Below, piece by piece: positions 55,391-64,000 of a DNA stretch of 64,000 bases. Positions within the stretch are counted from its first letter, which is position 1. Each line of letters begins with the position of its first letter. This DNA is from Spirometra erinaceieuropaei (lineage: Eukaryota; Platyhelminthes; Cestoda; Diphyllobothriidea; Diphyllobothriidae). The stretch is from assembly GCA_902702965.1 (NCBI GenBank), contig CACRXP010000047.1:497956-561955 (forward strand). Reading direction: 5' to 3'. A program made the translations under genes and the position numbers. The notes below the pieces were generated by a model, which had not been told where the DNA came from, did not search any database, and saw only the letters and a program-made list of their open reading frames with translations.

Positions 55391-56399
55391 TAGGAAAAAG
55401 GGGGTTTGAGCATGACGGAAAGTGCCTCTAACTCTACATTTACGCAAACTAATGCTTATAGCGCGCATGGGATTATTCAAAGCTCATATTTATCCAGCTC
55501 ACGATGGCCTCCCGAAAGAGTTCCTTCGTTGATAATCACACGTTAATGCCAAACAACCGGTAATTTTCGACGCCCGCAGAATTTAAAAATATAACCCTAC
55601 AATTGTGTTCTCTGGATGACCGAGTGGTAAAAGTAGGGTGAAGGACAAACTCGACCGTCGGTAGACTGTAGATCGTGTCCTAGGGGTTTTACCTTGGCAC
55701 CCATTTGTAAGCCGTTGCAGACCTTACACTGCAAACAATAATTAGTTCCCATGATGATAAACCATTACTCAAACTGCGTTATTTTTTGAAATTTGGTTTT
55801 TATGATTAATGCGCTCATTTCCGTTGCCACACGAAAGCGTGTGAAAGGACTTTTTGCAGAAATCTGTCTTTTCTCGCATTTCGTCAGCTTACTGCCTGGC
55901 GTGTTGCCCCACCAGTAAAACCCATATTTCCACTATCCTGCGTGACACGCTCCAAAGCCCTCCGACAGGGATGTCGGGTCCTTCGCCCTACCGTCGCCGA
56001 ACGAGCAGACGTGAGGCGCGAAGGATCTTTCCATTGCTCCTTTGATATACTTTCGATATTCATTGTCAATACACATCGCAAAAGATATGACGGAACTCAA
56101 GTTTGTCAGGCCAATTTTCAAGGTTAGAAACCGCTTACTCACAGAAGCATGTTGGTATAGATTAAACGTTGTATTTTGGTTTGTGAAACTCCCAGCGTAA
56201 AATGACCATATCATCCTTAAGCAGGACCACGAAGCAACAGGACCGCGCCAAAACGTTTTGAAATTTACTGGAAATTGCGGACACGTCTTAGGCAAGGAAT
56301 CGTGCAATTCCCATGTTTGTGGAACTCCTTATCGTAGTAGACACCTCGTTATTAATTCAACGCAGATCGAAGGGTCTTAATTAGGCATGAGTGCAACGA
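55391..56399. other. No recognised gene
   Basis: Overlapping frames of 60-124 codons at 55854-56307 on both strands; none is recognised. Confidence 0.35.
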
Positions 56400-56654
56400 T
56401 ATTCGAATTTGCAAGACCATTGAAAATCAATACGAAAAATACATGCTACATAAGTAATCATTTTTTGCTGATCTCGGTTCCCACAGAAAGTCAGGAAGGA
56501 GCACATCCAAAACTCGACATCCTGATGAGTCCGAAATGCTATAGGGATTATGCTGCATGCTAATCAATATTACAACCCCACCTAAGTAATCCTTCCTAAT
56601 CGCAAGCACATTTCAGAATTTCGGCTAACATTTCATGAGATTGGTCACGCACTG
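56400..56654. mobile_element. Long-TIR element, single right arm
   Basis: Follows the right arm of 41282-42275 (gaatttgcaagaccattg, gtaatccttcctaatcgcaa, agattggtcacgcactg), ending at a TA (56655-56656). Confidence 0.75.
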
Positions 56655-56739
56655 TACATGTTCGAACATATTTTATAAAGAACATGCATAAGGTATCATC
56701 TCACACCTGAAAAAGGCATTCTCTTGTTTTGAAAGTTTT

Positions 56740-57310
56740 TTCTGTCGATTCTTGAACAATTTTAGACGTGACTTGACTTTACGCTTTGCTTTAAATTGCA
56801 AACCGTCTCCCCTCATTCCTTCCGTGTAAAAAAATCACCTACTCATTTATGCTATTAAGGAGGTATCATATAGGGCTCAGAAAATTTTGCAATGAATAGC
56901 GTCTACGTTGTATACTTCGTGAGAAACGTTACTGCACGGATAAATGGGATAATATCTTAATGAAAACTTCACGCTTGTTAACGTTTTATAACTTTGGACT
57001 TTTTTGAAGAGAATGTTACCCTTTTCGCAAGTTTAAAGTTGAAAGATGACACCATTCCCCGCAATAAAGGATAGACTTATGCATGATTTCTGTAAAATAT
57101 ACTTGAATTTAAAAAAAGTGATAACATCCATGATTCCTTTTTACTAAACACGAGTGCTGCACATAGATGGAAGGAAGCGAATTCAAACGTTGACATTCAG
57201 CTGTGACCAAAATGTCTTGGGGTTTTGTTGCACGATAGATGTCGTTACCAGCCCACCCAGGTAATCCTTTCTCAATGAAAACTCATGTTAGACTTCTGTC
57301 TAACAGGTCA
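56740..57310. mobile_element. Long-TIR element, decayed copy
   Basis: Spacer sequence (ggaggtatcatatagggctc, aaaattttgcaatgaatagc) and right-arm traces (cacccaggtaatcctttctc) are in the family order. Left arm is not recognisable. Confidence 0.55.
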
Positions 57311-58597
57311 CTAGATACGTAGAACGTGAATATCTTGCATTTTTAAAGGGACTGCGTTCCACTTCTTTATAAGTATGTGAAAATGCCTCTTGTTGTGCGG
57401 TAACTCGCAAATGAAAATTTTTCCTTTGAATCATGCTTTGAAAACAGGAATAAAACCAGGACAGTTGATGGTACCTAACCCTATGGGAAGCCTGGTGAAG
57501 AAATATCTTTACGTCTTTAAAATAATATGTATCTGAAACCTCATGGTGCCGAAATGCTAAATGATATACATTGCCTAAGTAATATACGAGACTGACTGGA
57601 AGTATCATTAATTGAGACTCCGTATGGTACTATGTAGGAGCATACTTATGACTACGCCCAATGTTGAAAAGTTTTGGAAGCTAACCTCAGCATTTCTTAA
57701 AGCGTAAAGATGGCTCTATGCCATTGTTGCAGCAATTGTGGCTCGTTTTGTAATTTAAATAAACCAGGCATACGACGAAAGTCCTCGAAGTTTTGTGTAA
57801 TTAAATTGCTCCTGATTCGCTCGGGCATATTTTCAGAACAAGGGTAATGCATAGAAACGCGCAAGCAATTAACTGTTTTGGAGTTTTCAAATCGAATTGC
57901 CTACTGTGCTCTTTACGGAAATTTTGGATTTTATTGCTTTTGCGAGACAAAGTACAGTTTTGTTTTTCGTAAGAATCATGTATTTTGTGCTGGAAAATAA
58001 ACTGTTTTTAGCGGTTTATTGTCATGTAAAACTGCTATATGGCTTCTACGTGTAAAGCTTCTGCTGCAGTCTGCTGGAAATAAGACGGCAATTCAGATTC
58101 CTAATGTGAGCCTCTTCTCATTACTTAGTTTATATACCTACAAAAGATTGTCAAGAGTATTGCAGTAAAAAAGTGTCGTACATAATGTTCAGTAGTGCAT
58201 GTCGTATTCAATAAAACAGATCTGAAGTTAGAAAACGAACGAAGATTTAATTTTATCATTTGCAAACTGCATAAGTGTGTGCTTGTTTTTCATTGCCGTC
58301 CCTGTGGCTGTAGATAGGCCTTCTGTCTATGCTTCCAAGAGAATGCCGATGATATCACTATCCTGCTGACATAGTTCCCTCCTCTCCATTTTCAAACGAA
58401 CTGGTCTGTAAAGTGCCACTGCCACAGCTTGCAGAACAACTTCATTAGTAGTAATTCATTTTTGCTTGGTTGACTCGGCAGTTTAAATTACCCCCTGAAA
58501 TTGGTTATGCTTTTATAATACAACAGTGGGCAGGTGACCTTGAAACGCATCCACCTGTCTGGCAGCGTGATTTGACTGTCAGGGATTCCTTTCCCTG
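57311..58597. other. No recognised gene
   Basis: AT-rich; a 102-codon minus frame at 57300-57608 overlaps the element edge and is not recognised. Confidence 0.4.
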
Positions 58598-59150
58598 CAG
58601 TAAGTGACCTATCTCGCCAAATGTCAACGGAAATTCTGAAGTGCGTTTTAGGTTGGAAAGAATTAGAAAAGTGGCGTTGTTATAATAAATATCGTGCGGC
58701 ACAATCCCAAAATATTTCTGTCGCGTAAGGATGCTAATTTTAAATATTTTTTTTCTGGTGGCTTGTACAAACTACACTCGGTAAAAGTGACTGTCTAAAT
58801 AGTGTAATTTTGTTCTGTTGATTTTCGATGGCTTTTGTATATTTAAATGCATTTTATGGTGAGCACGCACACCGGATCTTTTCTTCCGTATATTTACTAT
58901 AAAGTAGTGCTTTTTATACATTGTCCTTAAGGAAAAGGTAAATTTCAGCTTAAACAGTAGGCATTTATGAGATTTCTTAAGATCACGAAATGCCCATTCA
59001 AGTAACTTGTACAGATCCCTTTATTAATTCTCCCTATGACGTTTGAAGCATACCACATTTCCATTGCAAAATTTAATCAGCCCTGAAGAGAAGTTTCTTA
59101 ATGCGATGGAGGAATGAGTGATCCCTTTTGCTGAAAAAGTACACGGCTAG
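58598..59150. mobile_element. Long-TIR element, left arm plus inverted spacer
   Basis: Starts CAGTAAGTGACCTATCTCGC and continues as a left arm (ggaaattctgaagtgcgttt, gattttcgatggc). About 59060 the spacer occurs as the reverse complement of the 41-kb copy (ccattgcaaaatttaatcag), so this copy is in the other orientation. The far arm is lost. Confidence 0.65.
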
Positions 59151-60322
59151 TAGTTTCGAAACACTAAGTAGAAGTTAAACGACAGGAAGGGTTGAAAATC
59201 GGTTGAGACTGTGGACATTTTTAAATGCGAGAGAAACCTCTGCTCCGAAGAAAGCAAGAGTCTTCACCAAAGATGATCAGAAAAGGACATGTTCTGCAAC
59301 TGTTGCAAATGAGCATCTTGACGGTACTTGTTTTATAAACAGAACCTTTATTTCTTGCCGGAAATTGTTCTTGCCTAATGATCTATTGGCAAGTGAAAGT
59401 AATAGGCAAAATTAGTGGTAAGAAAGAGGTGTTATTCGAAACTACAGCATAGCCCTCTCTCGTCTGATATTTGGTCAGGACAGCAAGGACGCAGTGTACG
59501 ACCCCACTCAAAGAACAATAACCGGGTCATCGTGTAATGCGAATTTTATGGATGGGGCTAAAGGACGGAAAGTAAATTGCGATAGGAGGTAAATATTTGG
59601 ATAATTGCTGAGGTGGCATATTAAGTCCTCGAGCTATATTTATCTACAGCTATTTACAAAAGAGGACACGCACCGGGAACCCGGTCCCCGAGGAATGTTA
59701 AGGATACCAAGACATATGGCAGGGCAAGCAAAAGTAGGGCATTGTTAGCAGTTTTTCCAGTTTTTTTCACGAAAGACGTGGATAACATTCCATCCAAAAA
59801 AGAGCGCGGAAGTTTCAATTATAAAATAAAGGCAAGAATGCAATATGCCACGATGTCCTGGTTTTTGCTCCTTGAGTGAGGCCGCATACTGCGACCTTGC
59901 CCGAACAATAATTCCGGCTTTAACCAGTGCTCAGTCAGCTTTCCAAAAGACGCATAAAAGCCAATGAAACTAGCTCACAACCTACTCGTAACATTGGCCT
60001 CAGTAATGGTACCAGGTCATTAAGTTTTTTGCGGTGTTAGGTCGCTCGTCAGAAGTCACCCTCGCCAAACTAGACGATTATGGAAGGCTAAACGTGATGG
60101 AAGCACCCTCTGTCTCCCTTCTACGCATGAAGCCCGACTATAACCGGCAGAAGATGCAAAGGATTTTGGGATACTATAAACAATAACCGTTCTTCGTTTT
60201 GCGACTACAGCCTAGGTTTGCTTCACCAAAATCCCCAAATGGCCCGCCCTAAGTCGACAGTTTACTCGGTCGACTTCCATCAGTAGGTCCTGACACCCCA
60301 TCTGAAGGACTAAGTAGTATGC
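59151..60322. other. No recognised gene
   Basis: A 70-codon plus frame at 59203-59415 is not recognised. Nothing else stands out. Confidence 0.4.
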
Positions 60323-60613
60323 TTTACCGACAAAGACAAGGGAGACTGAAATGGCCATTTCTGGCTTACTAGCCGTCGTCAGTCAGTCATACCCAACCTC
60401 GAAGTGTGGACCACCCGAGGCTCGAACTCGCGACCTGTTAGTTAGAAGTCCACGCCTCTAACCACTGGACCACGAGCCCGTTGCCCTGTCGGTTTCGATC
60501 GGGAATATACAACGGTACGGGGCGCTCACTGATCGCTCTTACGGAACTCACTCGTTCCGTTGCGCCTTACGGGTTCTCTTGAGCCAACAACCGCAATGCG
60601 GCGCATGATATAG
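60323..60613 (-). mobile_element. tRNA-Arg-like SINE, best full-length copy (~290 bp)
   Basis: Read on minus: 5' extension (catgcgccgc, ggctcaagagaacccgtaag, gagttccgtaagagcgatca), then the tRNA-like head with A-box GTGGTCCAGTGGTTAGAGG, anticodon arm around GGACTTCTAA and B-box GCGAGTTCGAGCCTC, then the tail (gccagaaatggccatttcag, ctcccttgtctttgtcggta). The head resembles tRNA-Arg(UCU), whose anticodon arm reads TTGGACTTCTAA. The A/B boxes would give an internal RNA polymerase III promoter, unusually placed about 110 bp inside the repeat. Confidence 0.85.
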
Positions 60614-60790
60614 GCTGACGACGACCAATAAGCCAGAAATGGCCATTGCAGTTTCCCTTGGAACTTGTCGGTATTAACATTCCGCCTATATCATGCGCCG
60701 CTGTGCGGCTGCTGGTTGGGCTTGAGAGAAAGAGTCCATAAGGCACAACAGATCAAGTGAGTTCCGTAGGAACGATCAGTGAGCGCCTCA
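60614..60790 (+). mobile_element. Inverted SINE tail and 5' extension
   Basis: A plus tail (ccaataagccagaaatggcc, ttgtcggta) at 60614-60674 is followed by a plus 5' extension (cctatatcatgcgccgctgt, gagttccgtaggaacgatca) at 60682-60790. The extension forms about 95 bp of inverted repeat with 60518-60613. Confidence 0.8.
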
Positions 60791-63381
60791 ACCAAGGCCT
60801 TAATGATTATTTGTCGACGATGTACTAATATTTCATACGCCCCCACTCACAATTTTATTCCTCCTGTCAGGGGTTTCGGGATCTTCGATGACGAACATGT
60901 GCCCAAGTATCCTTATTTGTTTGCTTAAGCATTTAAGCAGTCGCTTACCGATCTAAACTGCGAGGGTAGCAGAGAGCTCAAAGGGTCACGATTTTATTCG
61001 GTAGCGGGATTTTTTATTTTTTCCAACAAAGCTGCTGGTCACTTTGTCGGAATAAAATCTGAGAGTTCAAAAGAATGCCTTAAATAAAATCTCAAAATCG
61101 TTTGACGAAAAATTGTAAGAGACCGCTTCATTTGAAAATTCCACTACTTTCCCTCTACAACTTTAAAGTTTCTTGAGTTTCTGAAGACAGTGTTAAGTAA
61201 CATGGAGGATACGTATACCTTCGATTTCAGGTCACTAGGCATTTGATGCCGATTATGACTGATGCTTAGAGAGCACTATACTTTCCTACATAGAGCATTT
61301 AAAAACCTTCCAGGAGGAGCGTGATACCAATTTGGTTCTCAGCTTTGAAGGATCAAAAATTCGACTCAGTGAACGACATATTTGGAACTGCATGGCCACG
61401 TAAGCGAAGCATGTGGATGAATTTGATTAAATTTTAATTAAACGGTCGCAGCAAAACTGTACGTTTGTCTAAAAAAGGTAAAAAAAGGCAGGCACTTATA
61501 ACGAGGTGAGCTTACTTTCCGCCTGCGGACGTATAAGAATTACATCTGTTTTAAAACATATTTTCAATAAAGTAGTCCGAGAATAAGTTTAAATGCTTAA
61601 AAACTCCTATATTTTGGAGAGGATTTCACATTACAGAGTATAGTGGTGAAAATATAATCCGCTTAGCTGTGCAAAATTCACGATAAAGGAAATGCCAAAG
61701 CATACGAAAGAACACTGCTCACAGCTTAATTCCCTATTTTTTGTTTCCCCTTCAAGTGGATCAAAGGTCCTTATTAGAAAGACAGTGACTGCCAAAAATA
61801 CCTGTCGGTCTTAAAATATCACTGTTAGAATACGCATATCCTGTTTTGTTTTACATTTTTAATATTTCAATTGTCGTCTACTTCTTTTGGCCTCTAATTT
61901 CACTTCATGCACTTGGCTCCAAAATTTTAGTGGGGCGTAATGCAGGGAAGCTGTGCTGTCTAATTTAAAATAAACAGACATTTTAGACGTATTTAAAGTT
62001 GTTTTCAATCAACAGGAAGTTACGGTACAAAGCCGTACTTGTACAGTTGCCTGGGTATTTTACACGTACTGAGCAATTCATTTGCGTGATAACTATCCGA
62101 AAACATTACTTTTTGCGTGTATTGTGCAGATTGCTACATGTTACACAAAGTGATATGAATCAGGGAACGGAGAATTTTGTTCTAAAAAGGTCTACTAAAG
62201 CACACAGTTTAAAAAGTCGGAATGCGCAAATATCGTCCCCTACATATGGCTCGAACAGAGTTTTCCCATTACGTATGACTACCCAAAACCTGTGTTGTCT
62301 ACATCTTTCACTTTCGAGCTAGCATAATCCTGCGCGTGACAACACGTAAAATGACCACATTTTTTTGACATTAATTTTTCTCGAAATACCACTTTCAGGG
62401 CGAAAAACGTAAGGGAGTTTATATTTTGACAAAATGTATGAGGAGATGCCTTTGTAGGGTTTGTCTGAAAAGCCCGATTGCGTGAAATGCCCATTTAAAA
62501 AAGTCTTTATACTGAAGCAGTGATTCTTCTTCATTCGTAATTTGTGCGGACTCCCACGAACATTAGCGAAAAACATCCTCCAAGTTGCCTTTTGTAAATT
62601 CTTTGGAATTAGTGGTTCGTGAAAGATGACACTGTCGGTTCATTACGTCCAGTTTAGATGAGCACACCGCGGGCGAGGAAAATGAAAGCCCATCGGCAGA
62701 TTTCGTAGAAACTTTATAACTGAGGTCAAAAGACGAGGTTGCGTGGACTTAGTACTCTCAATCCATTTATGTTGCTGTTTAAGAGGGAGGTTGAAAAACC
62801 CAACTCCAGAAATAAACGGAGAGGAATTCTAAGAAGCAGGTCATTTTCCAATCTTCACTACTAAATTTTGAATGAATACCAGGTTGCGCAGACTGAGAGT
62901 AATTTTAAAAAATGGCAAAGAACATAAGTTGATTTAGTTTTTGCTGGGGCAGGGTGACGGCCGTAAAACTGTGGTAGGTCGTCTACCAACACGATGGCGT
63001 TAAAGGGAAAGAGTCTTGACCAAATTTAGCAGTTATTCTCTTAATCAAACGTCTTAGCAGTATCGACTTTATGGTTTCCTTTAGTTTGGTCAGGAGCGAC
63101 AGGAAAGCTTATATTCAGGCGACTTAAAATGCTTGCACACCTTTTCCAACATCGATCCCCAAACCTGCACCAAAAGTGACCCTGATCATTTCTACCGAGC
63201 TTCTACTGGAATAGATCGAGACGCAATAATTATTAATTGCAGCTTAAAATACACAAAAAAACTACCCAAATTGGTTACTGCTTCTTCGTCCTGCAAAGTT
63301 TCTAATTTTTTGGAATATATTAGATGAAACAAGCCCAAAAAGTTACCAAGGCATGTTTGTTTTGTTGTTTTGAAAATTAAG
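60791..63381. other. No recognised gene; possible intron
   Basis: AT-rich. Frames at 61999-62322 (plus), 62319-62576 (minus) and 63133-63327 (plus, MHTFSNIDPQTCTKSDPDHF) are not recognised. The last could be an exon preceding 63382 but has no clear splice signals. Confidence 0.35.
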
Positions 63382-63644
63382 ATTTCCGGCGCATGAAGTA
63401 AAGGCTTCAAAACAAGCAGCTGTAAATAAAGAGCGGATTAGGAACGCAACAGTCCTCTTCGAGGATAAAATGAATGACGCAGCATCGGCCTGGCAGACAA
63501 CTGGCAGTGATTTCGGACGGAACCTGGATAAGTTGGGACGCAAACGACCAATGAGACGCAGTGATGAGTGGTCCTTTGCTTTCCCCGGCGAACCCTTGAA
63601 AACGGGCACGACTTACAGAAACGAATTCAAAACGCCTTTGAATA
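63382..63644 (+). CDS. Probable exon of an unidentified host gene (87 codons)
   Basis: A T-rich tract ending TTAAG (63380-63381) precedes 263 bp of open frame, ended by a GTATGT donor (63645-63650). The peptide includes HEVKASKQAAVNKERIRNAT, VLFEDKMNDAASAWQTTGSD, FGRNLDKLGRKRPMRRSDEW, SFAFPGEPLKTGTTYRNEFK and TPLN. Both ends split codons after two and one bases. An alternative is a first coding exon from the ATG at 63470. The short aromatic-rich TTYRNEF stretch is reminiscent of some ciliary microtubule-binding proteins, but that is only a guess. Confidence 0.55.
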
Positions 63645-64000
63645 GTATGTCTCTTCATTTTTTTACAAGTTTTGTTATTATGGTAATTCCTAAGGGAGTG
63701 CAAAGGCAGGAGACTGCAGATAAGACGCCTAAGTATGCATATAGGCCATGCAACGAAAATGCGAATGTGCGGATTATAAAAGGCTATGAAAATTTTGCAT
63801 GGTGTCCACATGTAGTACTGCTCTCAGCAATGCCTGTCAGGATGAAAAGCCGACAGTACTCTGGTAAATGAAAAATCCCACTACGGTTTGCTCAAATGAT
63901 TCGAATTCCGAAAGGATGTTGATGCCATACTTAACCGATGTTTCTTGTGTTACATCTGGCGTGACACCCTGACCATGAAGGAGAAAGTGCAAATACAGAT

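Noticed and set aside
1..64000. CRISPR arrays, operons, bacterial promoters or phage modules
   Set aside because: No regularly spaced repeats or compact intact genes; repeat content, SINEs and splice signals are eukaryotic.

Overview
This window looks like intron-rich, repeat-rich nuclear DNA of a eukaryote, most likely a flatworm and probably a tapeworm. That assignment rests on the transposon families I can read (Penelope-like elements with GIY-YIG domains, CR1/Jockey-like and RTE-like LINEs, a Ty3/gypsy element) and on recalled resemblance to platyhelminth repeats; no host gene could be named, so the species is open. There are no operons, no bacterial genes and no CRISPR. Almost every line of coding sequence is broken by stops, frameshifts or truncation. 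Two runs of N (10833-11121, 40874-41036) are assembly gaps.

Layout. 0-4 kb: a LINE ORF1-like fragment at the left edge, then a Penelope-like (PLE) remnant abutting a 5'-truncated LINE at 3381. 4.6-4.9 kb: a two-copy tandem duplication. 7.7-8.7 kb: a PLE 3' half with a hammerhead-like motif at its end. 8.7-10.1 kb: three tRNA-derived SINE copies. 11.75 kb: a convincing host exon (minus). 16.1-17.6 kb: a SINE cluster with a CT microsatellite, then a LINE reverse-transcriptase tail. 18.6 kb: a long hairpin. 20.5-21.1 kb: a 542-bp GC-rich terminal-inverted-repeat element with a 5-bp target duplication. 22.4-25.0 kb: a decayed Ty3/gypsy element (minus). 25.1-27.1 kb: an RTE-like LINE (minus) interrupted by a PLE that carries a well-formed hammerhead ribozyme motif. 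28.1 kb: a tRNA-like sequence. 31.3-31.9 kb: a PLE 3' end (plus). 32.2-35.7 kb: two head-to-tail copies of a LINE. 35.7-36.0 kb: SINEs. 37.1-37.6 kb: a PLE fragment. 39.0, 41.3-42.3, 44.8-45.8, 56.4-57.3 and 58.6-59.1 kb: members of one ~1-kb family with ~380-bp inverted arms and TA target sites. 42.4 kb: a fourth type of GIY-YIG fragment. 48.0-52.6 kb: likely minus-strand host exons on either side of a long CR1-like LINE (50.06-51.78 kb). 53.9-54.7 kb: degenerate telomere-like DNA next to SINEs. 60.3-60.8 kb: an inverted SINE pair. 63.4-63.6 kb: a likely plus-strand host exon.

How it fits together. Host genes appear only as short exons separated by kilobases of introns filled with mobile elements. 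The elements copy themselves by several routes: target-primed reverse transcription (LINEs, PLEs), LTR retrotransposition, and parasitic replication (the tRNA-Arg-like SINE, probably on LINE machinery). The inverted-repeat DNA elements would depend on transposases not encoded here. No element in the window has an intact coding region.
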